Position numbers and translations under genes: made by a program
The notes under the pieces: model-generated
Seen by the model: the letters and a program-made list of their open reading frames with translations, nothing else
What the model was told of the DNA's origin: nothing
The model's database searches: none
Shown here: positions 34,831 to 42,880 of the stretch, in pieces
How positions within the stretch are numbered: position 1 is the first letter of the stretch
How the letters are laid out: each line of letters opens with the position of its first letter
DNA from: an uncultured Clostridia bacterium
GTDB taxonomy: Bacteria; Bacillota; Clostridia; UBA1381
NCBI GenBank assembly: GCA_934501535.1
Contig: CAKSUM010000001.1
Coordinates: forward strand, 62,001-126,000
DNA: 64,000 bases
Direction: 5' to 3'

Positions 34831-35550
34831 TTATTTATTTTTATTTAAAAGCCGATTTTCTTCTTCGCCCGTTTCAAGATTGATGTACCGGACATACAGT
34901 GATATTTTGTTATTTTCATCAAGTGCGTTCCACAATTTTTCGGTAAATTCATCAATATTATCAGGCATTTCCACGCGCTCGGGTTCGCCGCAAAACGTCG
35001 GTATCGGTGTTCCGTCGCAAATATACGTGTGTATAAAATGTCCCAGTCCAGGCAGCGGACTGTAATCATATGTATATCTATTGCATGCGGTTCCGTTTTC
35101 ATCTGCACTTTTCAATATGCTCATTTTATATGAAAATCCGCCGTTTTCAAACGTAAGCAAACCGCTTATTCTCGGCGTGTAATTCGGCGCGTCCGGCTCA
35201 AATTCTCTTGTTTTCAAAGCATCGCAAAAGCTTGCGCCCTTTGTAAGACCCTCAAAAACCGTGTCGGTCTGGTCTCCGTTTGATACGATAAGCTTGTTTT
35301 CAAACCGGCGCATTGCCGCATAAATAATGAGGCTCGGATCTTCTACCTTGGACGGCTCGAACGGCTCTGTATACAAAGTTCCGTCATGTTCAGCGAAAAT
35401 ACGGTTTCTGCTGTTTTCACTCCTGCCCATTATAAAATACGCACAGCACGCATTTTTTCCGTCCGCCGTATTCCCTATTACAATGCCGCGCCCCACATAC
35501 GAATTATCCCGAATAAGCTCCGCTATGTCATTGATTTTATAAACATTCAT
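34831..35550 (-). CDS. purO: IMP cyclohydrolase, PurO type
   Basis: Closes FAICAR to IMP, the last step of purine synthesis. The 239 residues match the PurO/IMP cyclohydrolase family best known from archaea: YVGRGIVIGNTADGKNACC at the N-terminus, AYFIMGRSENSRNR (the Arg-rich catalytic stretch), and later NYTPRISG. It directly precedes the stand-alone AICAR transformylase and follows purN by one base, so it replaces the missing cyclohydrolase domain of PurH. Function is inferred from family likeness and from this context, which agree well. Confidence 0.9.
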   Translation of the reverse strand: MNVYKINDIAELIRDNSYVGRGIVIGNTADGKNACCAYFIMGRSENSRNRIFAEHDGTLYTEPFEPSKVEDPSLIIYAAMRRFENKLIVSNGDQTDTVFEGLTKGASFCDALKTREFEPDAPNYTPRISGLLTFENGGFSYKMSILKSADENGTACNRYTYDYSPLPGLGHFIHTYICDGTPIPTFCGEPERVEMPDNIDEFTEKLWNALDENNKISLYVRYINLETGEEENRLLNKNK

Positions 35551-36162
35551 TTATTTATCCTCCGTCATAATTTCATGGCTCACAAGTTCCGCCGCTTTCG
35601 GCAAAATCTGCCACTCCGCAAGCCGCATAACTCTCTTTTGCAGAGTTTCCGGCGTATCACCGTCATGCACATTTACCGCTTTCTGACAGATTATTTCACC
35701 GCCGTCCGGAATTTCATTAACAAAATGCACCGTTGCGCCTGTGACCTTGACGCCTTTTTCAAGCGCCGCCTCATGCACTTTCAGACCGTAGTACCCCTGT
35801 CCGCAAAAAGACGGAATAAGCGACGGGTGAACATTGATAATTCTGCGTTCAAAACGATGCGTAAAATCCGCACTCAATATGCTCATAAATCCCGCCAGCA
35901 CTATCAAATCAATTTTATTTTCCGTCAGTATCCCGGCAATTTTTCTTTCAAAATCCTCGGTTCCGGAACAGTCTTTTTTCAAAACAACCGCAGTTTTTAT
36001 TCCGGCTTTCTGCGCACGCCTCAGCGCATACGCATTTTTATTATTTGAAATCACAAGCTTTATTTCGCCGCTTTTTAATATTCCTTTATTCTGAGCTTTG
36101 ATAAGCGCCTGCAAATTTGTTCCGCCGCCCGAAACAAGCACCGCAATCCCGGCTTTTTTCAT
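35551..36162 (-). CDS. purN: Phosphoribosylglycinamide formyltransferase
   Basis: Transfers a formyl group from 10-formyl-THF to GAR, step three. The 203 residues match PurN. The N-terminal IAVLVSGGGTNLQALI is the phosphate loop, and the catalytic triad region is seen in VLAGFMSILS, then IINVHPSLIPSF (Asn-His) and HFVNEIPDGGEIICQ (Asp). It starts 13 bases after purM and abuts purO. Confidence 0.96.
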   Translation of the reverse strand: MKKAGIAVLVSGGGTNLQALIKAQNKGILKSGEIKLVISNNKNAYALRRAQKAGIKTAVVLKKDCSGTEDFERKIAGILTENKIDLIVLAGFMSILSADFTHRFERRIINVHPSLIPSFCGQGYYGLKVHEAALEKGVKVTGATVHFVNEIPDGGEIICQKAVNVHDGDTPETLQKRVMRLAEWQILPKAAELVSHEIMTEDK

Positions 36163-36175
36163 AGCATTTCCTCCG

Positions 36176-37213
36176 TTATATTATTGTGATTTTATCCTCT
36201 GAATTTACAATTTCACCTATGATATACGGATTTTCACCGCAGCTTTTTAAAATTTCCATTGCGCTGTCCGCGTCATTTTTACCGACAACAACGCTCATTC
36301 CCACGCCCATGTTAAACGTATTGAACATATCCCGTTCGGATATATTGCCGCGCTTTTTTATAAGGTCAAATATCGGCAGAACGCGGATTGCGTTTCTTTC
36401 AATACGCGCTCCCAAGCCTGACGGGATACTGCGCGGAATGTTCTCGTAAAATCCGCCGCCGGTTATATGCGATATGCCCTTTACCCGAACATTTTCCGTA
36501 AGCGCAAGCACCGGTTTTACATATATTTTTGTCGGCGTTAACAATGTTTCGCCGATTGATTTCCCCGAAAGCTCCGTAACCGGACTCTTTATATCGCTGT
36601 TTTTCACATCGAAAACCTTGCGCACGAGCGAAAATCCGTTTGAGTGAACCCCGCTTGACGGCAGTGCGATAATCACATCACCCGGCTGCATCGTCTTGTT
36701 GTCAATGATTTTATCCTTATCCGCAATTCCGGTGCAATAGCCTGCCAAATCATATTCATCCTCGGGATAAAAGCCCGGCATTTCCGCCGTTTCGCCGCCG
36801 ATCAGCGCCGCTCCCGACTGCACGCAGCCGTCACAGACGCCTTTAACTATATCCGCAATCCTTTCCGGCACATTCTTGCCGCACGCGATATAGTCCAGAA
36901 AAAACAACGGTTTTGCACCGCAGCAGATAATGTCATTCACGCACATAGCCACACAGTCCACGCCGACCGTATCATGCCTGTTCATCAGAAAGGCTATTTT
37001 CAGTTTCGTGCCGACTCCGTCCGTTCCGCTTACAAGCACCGGCTTTTTTATCCCCGTCAAATCCAATTCAAACATGCCCCCAAAGCCGCCCACGTCAGAG
37101 CATACTCCGGGAACGGCAGTTTTCGCGATATGCTGCTTCATAAGCTCCACCGCTTTGTACCCTGCCATAATATCCACACCTGCGTCTTTGTAACTGTCAC
37201 TGTAGCTTTTCAC
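36176..37213 (-). CDS. purM: Phosphoribosylformylglycinamidine cyclo-ligase
   Basis: Closes FGAM to AIR with ATP, step five. The 345 residues match PurM. Landmarks: YKDAGVDIMAGYKAVELMK at the N-terminus, SGTDGVGTKLKIAF (ATP and Mg site), GGETAEMPGFYPEDEYDLAG, and SGVHSNGFSLVRKV. It lies five bases after purF; the ATG is preceded by AAAGGAGAATAAAAG. Confidence 0.97.
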   Translation of the reverse strand: MKSYSDSYKDAGVDIMAGYKAVELMKQHIAKTAVPGVCSDVGGFGGMFELDLTGIKKPVLVSGTDGVGTKLKIAFLMNRHDTVGVDCVAMCVNDIICCGAKPLFFLDYIACGKNVPERIADIVKGVCDGCVQSGAALIGGETAEMPGFYPEDEYDLAGYCTGIADKDKIIDNKTMQPGDVIIALPSSGVHSNGFSLVRKVFDVKNSDIKSPVTELSGKSIGETLLTPTKIYVKPVLALTENVRVKGISHITGGGFYENIPRSIPSGLGARIERNAIRVLPIFDLIKKRGNISERDMFNTFNMGVGMSVVVGKNDADSAMEILKSCGENPYIIGEIVNSEDKITII

Positions 37214-37218
37214 CGCTT

Positions 37219-38652
37219 TTATTCTCCTTTTTCGTTTATTTTTTTCTCAAATCTGCTTTTTCCGCCGTCGCACGGAATTTCCGTCGGATACTCGCCCGTA
37301 AAACACGAATCACAGTATCCGCATTTATTCTTCGTGCTTATCAGTTTCGCAAGACTGTCCGTTCCGAGATAGCCAAGGCTGTCCGCACCGATTATCTTCG
37401 TTATTTCCTCAATTGTGTGATTGCACGCAATAAGATTATCGCGCGAATCTATGTCGGTTCCGTAATAGCACGGATTAAGGAACGGCGGCGCCGATACCCG
37501 CATATGAACCTCTTTTGCGCCGGCATCACGCAGCAGTTTTACTATAAGCGCGCAGGTTGTTCCCCGCACGATTGAGTCATCAATAAGGATTACGCGCTTG
37601 CCTTTTACATTTTCCCTGATAACGTTCAGCTTGATTTTGACTTTATTTTCTCTTGATTTTTGCCCCGGGGAAATAAATGTTCTTCCTATATATTTGTTTT
37701 TTATAAACCCTATGCCGTAAGGAATACCCGACTGACGCGCATAGCCGAGCGCCGCGTCCAGCCCGGAATCGGGAACACCTATTACAATATCCGCGTCCGC
37801 CGGGTGTTCGAGCGCAAGGCAAGCACCGGCATTCAGCCTTGCACGGTGCACGCTTTTTCCCTCAATGACCGAATCGGGACGCGCGAAGTAAATGTATTCA
37901 AATATACAAATTTTGTGTTCTCTTTTGTTGCAATGCGTCTTTATTTCTTTAATGCCGTCTTTTGTAAAAACAACAATTTCCCCTGGCTCCACATCGCGGA
38001 TATATTCGGCGCCTACGCTGTCGAGCGCACAGCTTTCCGAAGCCACCACATAGTCGCCCTCGGCTGTCTTGCCGAAGCACAGCGGCCGAAATCCCGTTTC
38101 ATCTCTCGCGGCAATGAGCTTCGCCGGCGACATCACAACAACGGAATATGCGCCTTTGAGCCTGTCCATGGCTCTTTCCAGCGCTTCCTCAACGGACGCG
38201 GAATGTATCCTTTCCTTGGTCAGTATGTATGAAATGACCTCCGTATCGCTCGTTGTGTGAAAAATTGAGCCTTCCATTTCCAGTTCATTGCGCAATTCCG
38301 CAGAATTTACCAAATTCCCGTTATGCGCAAGCGCCGTGTGCCCCTTAACGTGATTTACAACTATGGGCTGCGCATTTATTCTCCCGTCGCTGCCGGTTGT
38401 GCCATAGCGAACATGACCGACAGCCATGTTCCCCATACCCAGGCTTTCAAGGCGGCTTTTTGAAAAAACATCATTAACCAGTCCCACATCTTTGTACGAA
38501 CGGAACACTCCGTCATCATTAACAACAATTCCGCAGCTTTCCTGTCCGCGGTGCTGGAGTGCAAAAAGTCCGTAATACGCGCTTGACGCAACATCTCTTT
38601 TTTCCTTTGCAAATATTCCGAAAACTCCGCATTCTTCGTGTATTTTATTCAT
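37219..38652 (-). CDS. purF: Amidophosphoribosyltransferase
   Basis: First committed enzyme of purine synthesis, moving the amide nitrogen of glutamine to PRPP. The 477-residue protein has a short propeptide (MNKIHEE) before the catalytic Cys8 of ECGVFGIF, which is exposed by self-processing as in the B. subtilis type. The PRPP site is at VILIDDSIVRGTT, and the C-terminal cysteines (KNKCGYCDSCFTGEYP) with an earlier one are ligands of the oxygen-labile Fe-S cluster of this class. The start at 38652 follows GAGGTCAGCA; a TTG four codons earlier is less likely because it would overlap that site. Confidence 0.96.
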   Translation of the reverse strand: MNKIHEECGVFGIFAKEKRDVASSAYYGLFALQHRGQESCGIVVNDDGVFRSYKDVGLVNDVFSKSRLESLGMGNMAVGHVRYGTTGSDGRINAQPIVVNHVKGHTALAHNGNLVNSAELRNELEMEGSIFHTTSDTEVISYILTKERIHSASVEEALERAMDRLKGAYSVVVMSPAKLIAARDETGFRPLCFGKTAEGDYVVASESCALDSVGAEYIRDVEPGEIVVFTKDGIKEIKTHCNKREHKICIFEYIYFARPDSVIEGKSVHRARLNAGACLALEHPADADIVIGVPDSGLDAALGYARQSGIPYGIGFIKNKYIGRTFISPGQKSRENKVKIKLNVIRENVKGKRVILIDDSIVRGTTCALIVKLLRDAGAKEVHMRVSAPPFLNPCYYGTDIDSRDNLIACNHTIEEITKIIGADSLGYLGTDSLAKLISTKNKCGYCDSCFTGEYPTEIPCDGGKSRFEKKINEKGE

Positions 38653-38672
38653 TGCTGACCTCAATTCCTGTA

Positions 38673-39383
38673 CTATTCGCCCAAAATCCTCTTCATCATT
38701 TCTTTATACGCACCCTCGACATTGCCCAAGTCCCTGCGGAAGCGGTCTTTATCAAGCTTTTCATGCGTTTCACTATCCCAAAAACGGCAGGTATCCGGCG
38801 AAATCTCGTCCGCAAGAACTATCGTTCCGTTGGAAAGGCGCCCGAACTCAAGCTTGAAATCAACTAAATCAACCTTAAGATTTTTAAAGAAATTCCGCAT
38901 CACCGAATTTATCTTAAATGCCATCGCCTTTATCGTTTCAATCTCCTGCTTTGTCGCAAGCCCCAGCGCAAGCGCATGATATGAATTCATAAGCGGATCG
39001 CCAAGCTCATCGTTTTTATATGAAAATTCAATCGTCGGCTCATCAAATACAATGCCTTCTTCAACGCCGAACCGCTTTGCAAATGAGCCGGCGGAAATAT
39101 TTCTGATAATTACCTCCAGCGGCACAATTGATACCTTTTTTACAAGCGTTTCACATGCGGAAAGCTCCTCCACAAAATGCGTCGGCACTCCCTCCTTTTC
39201 AAGAAGCTGCATCATGTAATTTGTCACACGGTTATTAATTGCACCTTTTCCCGCAATCGTACCTTTTTTAAGACCGTTAAACGCAGTCGCATCGTCCTTG
39301 TAATCAACCATCAGTACGTCCGGATTTTCGGTCGCATATACCTTTTTTGCTTTGCCCTCATATAAAAGTTCTCTTTTTTCCAT
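38673..39383 (-). CDS. purC: SAICAR synthetase
   Basis: Joins CAIR with aspartate and ATP, step seven. The 236 residues match the clostridial PurC. The N-terminal LLYEGKAKKVYAT is the glycine-rich loop, followed by FNGLKKGTIAGKGAINN, LEVIIRNISAGSFAKRFG, and the substrate-binding LVDFKLEFGR and LADEISPDTCRFWD. The start at 39383 is chosen from protein alignment and AAAGGA upstream; a much longer in-frame reading would add 42 residues unlike PurC. Confidence 0.96.
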   Translation of the reverse strand: MEKRELLYEGKAKKVYATENPDVLMVDYKDDATAFNGLKKGTIAGKGAINNRVTNYMMQLLEKEGVPTHFVEELSACETLVKKVSIVPLEVIIRNISAGSFAKRFGVEEGIVFDEPTIEFSYKNDELGDPLMNSYHALALGLATKQEIETIKAMAFKINSVMRNFFKNLKVDLVDFKLEFGRLSNGTIVLADEISPDTCRFWDSETHEKLDKDRFRRDLGNVEGAYKEMMKRILGE

Positions 39384-39417
39384 TTTTCTGCCGTCCTTTC
39401 CGCGCTTTGCGCATAAA

Positions 39418-39915
39418 TTACTGTTTGTTAAATTCCTTTGATATATCTGCGTCTTTCTGCAATACCTTTTTCTTTGACTCGCTGCGCTGTCTTTCCAGTT
39501 TTTCCGCAAGAACGCTGTCCGAAACCGCTAAAATCTGCGCAGAAAGCAAGGCGGCATTGACTCCTCCGTCAACAGCAACCGTCGCGACCGGAATACCCGA
39601 TGGCATCTGAACCGTTGACAAGAGCGCGTCAATACCGTCTAATGTCTGTGATTTGCATGGAATACCTATTACCGGCAGAGTTGTGTTCGCCGCAATTGCG
39701 CCGGCAAGATGCGCCGCCATTCCGGCAGCGGCAATAATTACGCCAAAATCATTTTCTCTCGCTTTGCATGCAAAACTGCGCGCCTCCTCCGGCGTTCTGT
39801 GCGCAGAATAAACATGCACTTCATACGGAACATCCAGCGCTTTAAGCGTATCCGCCGCCTTTCGGATAACGGGCAAATCACTGTCGCTTCCCATTATAAT
39901 TCCAACTTTTTTCAT
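39418..39915 (-). CDS. purE: N5-carboxyaminoimidazole ribonucleotide mutase
   Basis: Converts N5-CAIR to CAIR (class I PurE). The 165 residues include GIIMGSDSDLPVIRKA, VYSAHRTPEEARSFA (His of the active site) and IIAAAGMAAHLAGAIAA. No purK follows in this operon; N5-CAIR synthase must be encoded elsewhere, or the enzyme could work directly on AIR and CO2 (the class II reaction), which its sequence features alone do not decide. The first gene of the operon; GGAGGTACAAT precedes the ATG, about 40 bases after the riboswitch terminator. Confidence 0.96.
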   Translation of the reverse strand: MKKVGIIMGSDSDLPVIRKAADTLKALDVPYEVHVYSAHRTPEEARSFACKARENDFGVIIAAAGMAAHLAGAIAANTTLPVIGIPCKSQTLDGIDALLSTVQMPSGIPVATVAVDGGVNAALLSAQILAVSDSVLAEKLERQRSESKKKVLQKDADISKEFNKQ

Positions 39916-39953
39916 ATTGTACCTCCTATTGTCTGCCGTGCCTTCCTAAATAT

Positions 39954-39990
39954 AAAAGGGCATACCTAAACAAGATGTTTAAGCATGCCC
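39954..39990 (-). terminator. Terminator of the ZTP riboswitch
   Basis: On the minus strand GGGCATGCTTAAACA pairs with TGTTTAGGTATGCCC, followed by TTTTATATTT. The first G's of its 5' arm are the last conserved bases of the ZTP aptamer, so ligand binding and terminator formation exclude each other. Confidence 0.93.
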
Positions 39991-40075
39991 AGACGGTCGG
40001 CTCTGACGGGACTCCGGTCCCTTCCATGCTTTCGGCTTCCCTGCGGTGCTCCGCATTTCCGTCAGTTACCGAATG
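39986..40075 (-). promoter_or_regulatory. ZTP (pfl) riboswitch
   Basis: The RNA made from the minus strand reads GGTAACTGACGGAAATGCGG early and GCCGACCGTCTGGGCATGC at its end. ACTGACGGAA pairing with the GCCGACCGTCTGGGC block is the signature of the ZTP/ZMP-binding pfl motif. A variable linker with its own hairpin (GGGACCGGAGTCCC) joins the halves. It lies directly before a terminator and the purE operon. The ligand ZTP/ZMP (AICAR phosphates) builds up when 10-formyl-THF is short, and binding would prevent termination. Confidence 0.95.
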
Positions 40076-40095
40076 CATTTTTTAACTGTATCTTA

Positions 40096-40124
40096 ATTAT
40101 ATCAGACATATGCCGTCACGTCAA
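40096..40124 (-). promoter_or_regulatory. Sigma-A promoter of the purine operon
   Basis: On the minus strand TTGACG, a 17-base spacer and TATAAT, about 20 bases upstream of the riboswitch. It begins only 19 bases after the pyrI stop. Confidence 0.9.
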
Positions 40125-40142
40125 GGCATTCGCAGCATTTTT

Positions 40143-40559
40143 TTATTTTTGTTTTGTTTCACAATAAATGCAGCGATAAACCTTGTTTTTTTTGTCAGTT
40201 AGTCTGAAAACATGGTCGATTTCCTGCTCGACCGACGTAATGCAGCGCGGATTTTCGCATCTGATTACATTTGTGAGAGTTTCCGGCATGTCTATGGTGC
40301 GTTTTTCCAACAGCACGCCGTCCTTTATAATATTCACTGTCGCCTGAGGGTCAACAAAACCGATAACATCAAAATTGAGGTCAATATCCGCGTCAATTTT
40401 GATAATATCTTTTCTGCCCATTTTCCGGCTTGTAACATTCTTCATAATTGCTACAGTGCAGTCAAGACTATCCAGTCCCAAAAGCCGATAAAGGCGCATA
40501 CCGCTGCCTGCTGTTATATGGTCAATAACCGTTCCGTTTTTTATGCTGTCAATTTTCAT
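40143..40559 (-). CDS. pyrI: Aspartate carbamoyltransferase regulatory chain
   Basis: The regulatory chain that, with PyrB, forms aspartate transcarbamoylase sensitive to nucleotides. The 138 residues have the N-terminal allosteric domain (SIKNGTVIDHITAGSGMRLY) and a C-terminal zinc domain whose cysteines appear in RCENPRCIT and RCIYCETK, a CX4C...CX2C pattern. It overlaps the pyrB end by 11 bases and is the last gene of the pyr operon. Its presence suggests end-product control of PyrB on top of PyrR attenuation. Confidence 0.95.
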   Translation of the reverse strand: MKIDSIKNGTVIDHITAGSGMRLYRLLGLDSLDCTVAIMKNVTSRKMGRKDIIKIDADIDLNFDVIGFVDPQATVNIIKDGVLLEKRTIDMPETLTNVIRCENPRCITSVEQEIDHVFRLTDKKNKVYRCIYCETKQK

Positions 40560-41487
40560 CAGAACACACCTCCGTGCCGATATTCAAAAGTTTCATTATA
40601 AGCGCCATGCGTATATATCTGCCGTAATGCGCCTGGCGGAAATAACACGCTCTGGGATCGCTGTCTACCGCGGTCGAAATTTCGTTCACCCTCGGCAATG
40701 GGTGCAGCACGCACATATCCGGCTTGGCAAGCTTCATCTTTTCCTCCGTGAGAATATAGCTGTTTTTAAGGCGAAGATAATCCTCTTCATTAAAGAAACG
40801 CTCTTTCTGCACGCGGGTCATATAAAGTATGTCCAAATCCCCCATAACCCCATCAAGCGACGAGCACTGCCGATATTCAATTCCCTTTTCCTTAATATAC
40901 TCCTGCTTGACAAAGCTTGGCAGCTTCAGTTCGTCCGGAGAAATCAGCACAATTTTTATTCCGCTGTACCGCGACAGTGCGCTAATCAGCGAATGAACCG
41001 TTCTTCCGAATTTCAAATCGCCGCAAAATCCCACCGTCAGATTATCGAAACCGCCTTTTTCATGGTGTATTGTCAGCAAATCGGTCAAGGTTTGCGTAGG
41101 GTGATAATGTCCGCCGTCACCGGCATTTATTACCGGGACGCTGCTGTGCGCGGCGGCGACAATCGGCGCACCCTCTTTCGGGTGACGCATGGCGATAATA
41201 TCCGCATATCCGCTTACAACCGCGACCGTATCCGCCACGCTCTCGCCCTTTGCAGCCGAGCTTGAACTCGCCTCCGAAAAGCCCAGAACCTGTCCGCCGA
41301 GTGACAGCATCGCCGACTCAAAGCTCAGCCTTGTTCGTGTGCTGGGTTCAAAAAACAGCGTTGCCAGAATTTTATGGCGGCACACTTCGTTATATGCCTC
41401 GGGTCTTGCCATAATATCATCTGCCGTTTTAATAAGCTCATCTATTTCTTCTACAGATAAGTCAAGAATGTTGATTATGTTACGCAT
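40549..41487 (-). CDS. pyrB: Aspartate carbamoyltransferase catalytic chain
   Basis: Makes carbamoyl aspartate from carbamoyl phosphate and aspartate. The 312 residues match the PyrB family. The carbamoyl phosphate motif FFEPSTRTRLSFESAM is intact, with the active-site loop SSSSAAKGES and the later HPLPRVNEI. The start at 41487 follows AAGAGGT; an in-frame start 57 bases upstream overlaps pyrE and has no such site. The end overlaps pyrI, so the two chains are translationally coupled. Confidence 0.96.
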   Translation of the reverse strand: MRNIINILDLSVEEIDELIKTADDIMARPEAYNEVCRHKILATLFFEPSTRTRLSFESAMLSLGGQVLGFSEASSSSAAKGESVADTVAVVSGYADIIAMRHPKEGAPIVAAAHSSVPVINAGDGGHYHPTQTLTDLLTIHHEKGGFDNLTVGFCGDLKFGRTVHSLISALSRYSGIKIVLISPDELKLPSFVKQEYIKEKGIEYRQCSSLDGVMGDLDILYMTRVQKERFFNEEDYLRLKNSYILTEEKMKLAKPDMCVLHPLPRVNEISTAVDSDPRACYFRQAHYGRYIRMALIMKLLNIGTEVCSDEN

Positions 41488-41500
41488 TTTTCTACCTCTT

Positions 41501-42139
41501 TTATTTAATCCAGCCTTCGTCCGACGGGTTGTTTCTGAACGCAATAAGACGTTCTATGTCCTCATGCTTTATATATCCTTCATCAGCCGCCGCCTGTGCA
41601 ACGGCGTCAAAATCGGTAAGGCTGACATTTTTCACATCCGCTGCCGCAAGACGGTCAATTCCCTTTTTCATGCCGTAGGTGAAAATGCTGACAACTCCCA
41701 GCACGTCCGCACCGGCATCGCGCAGCACGTTTACAACCTCTATGACGCTGCCGCCGGTAGAAATCAAATCCTCCACTACAACGGTTTTCTGTCCCTTTTC
41801 AAGTCTGCCCTCAATTTGGTTTTGCCGTCCGTGGTCTTTCGCCCCCGAACGCACATACCCCATCGGCAGCCCCATCAAATGCGCCGTTATTGCAGCGTGC
41901 GCAATTCCGGCGGTAGACGTTCCCATAAGTATCTGAGCCTCCGGATAATGCTCCTTTATCGTTTTTGCAAGACTTTCTTCAACATGACATCTCACCTCCG
42001 GTGCAGTGAGCGTCAGCCTGTTGTCGCAGTAAACCGGGCTTTTTATTCCGCTTGCCCAGGTAAACGGCTCGTCCGGGCGGAAAAACACCGCCTTAATGGA
42101 AAGCAAATCCCGTGCTATGAGTTGTTTTACATCATTCAT
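41501..42139 (-). CDS. pyrE: Orotate phosphoribosyltransferase
   Basis: Attaches PRPP to orotate to give OMP. The 212 residues contain the N-terminal FTWASGIKSPVYCDNR, the substrate stretch GYVRSGAKDHGRQNQIEG, and the PRPP motif VVVEDLISTGGSVIE. It is followed 13 bases later by pyrB. AAAGGAGAAA precedes the ATG. Confidence 0.96.
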   Translation of the reverse strand: MNDVKQLIARDLLSIKAVFFRPDEPFTWASGIKSPVYCDNRLTLTAPEVRCHVEESLAKTIKEHYPEAQILMGTSTAGIAHAAITAHLMGLPMGYVRSGAKDHGRQNQIEGRLEKGQKTVVVEDLISTGGSVIEVVNVLRDAGADVLGVVSIFTYGMKKGIDRLAAADVKNVSLTDFDAVAQAAADEGYIKHEDIERLIAFRNNPSDEGWIK

Positions 42140-42181
42140 AATTTTTCTCCTTTATTTGTACATTTTGTGTCCCCTACGTGA

Positions 42182-42880
42182 TTAATCTACGAAATCATTT
42201 ACACATCTTCGGTATGCTTCAAGCGGATTTTCCGCTGCCGTAATCGGTCTGCCTACTACAATGTAGTCCGAACCGATTTTTTTTGCGTCGGCAGGAGTCA
42301 TAACGCGTTTCTGGTCACCCATGTCACCGTCTGCAAACCGAACGCCCGGTGTAACCGTCATAAAATCCTTTCCGCATACGCTGTGCACCTTTTCCGCCTC
42401 AAGCGGCGAGCATACAACACCGTCAAGCCCCGCATTCTTCGCGGTTTCGGCATAGTGCATTACCACTTTGTCAATCGGCTGATTTATAAGCAAATCCTTT
42501 TCCATAGCCGCCTGGTCGGTTGATGTAAGCTGCGTAACGGCTATCAACATCGGTCGCGTGCCGTCCGGGCGCGTAAGTCCCTCTATGGCAGCCTTCATCA
42601 TTGCCGTTGTTCCTGCGGCATGCAGATTACACATGTCAACGTCGAGGCGTGACAGAACACTCATTGCTTTTTTTACCGTGTTAGGAATGTCATGCAGTTT
42701 CAAATCCAGGAATATTTTGTGTCCCCGTTTTTTTATGTCCCTGACTATGTCCGGTCCTTCGGCGTAAAACAGCTCCATTCCGATTTTTATAAACGGTTTC
42801 TCCTCTCCGAACAGTGATAAAAAGTCAAAAACCTCTTTTCTGCCCGAAAAATCGCATGCTATTATTACGTCCTTTCCCAT
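42182..42880 (-). CDS. pyrF: Orotidine 5'-phosphate decarboxylase
   Basis: Decarboxylates OMP to UMP. The 232 residues are the group I short form. Catalytic residues are in FLDLKLHDIPNTVKKA (Asp-x-Lys-x-x-Asp array), with VTPGVRFADGDMGDQKRVMT and YIVVGRPITAAENPLEA binding the phosphate. The start overlaps the pyrD stop by one base, and a 42-base spacer follows before pyrE, which holds the short TGTCCCC motif seen also in the purine operon. Confidence 0.95.
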   Translation of the reverse strand: MGKDVIIACDFSGRKEVFDFLSLFGEEKPFIKIGMELFYAEGPDIVRDIKKRGHKIFLDLKLHDIPNTVKKAMSVLSRLDVDMCNLHAAGTTAMMKAAIEGLTRPDGTRPMLIAVTQLTSTDQAAMEKDLLINQPIDKVVMHYAETAKNAGLDGVVCSPLEAEKVHSVCGKDFMTVTPGVRFADGDMGDQKRVMTPADAKKIGSDYIVVGRPITAAENPLEAYRRCVNDFVD

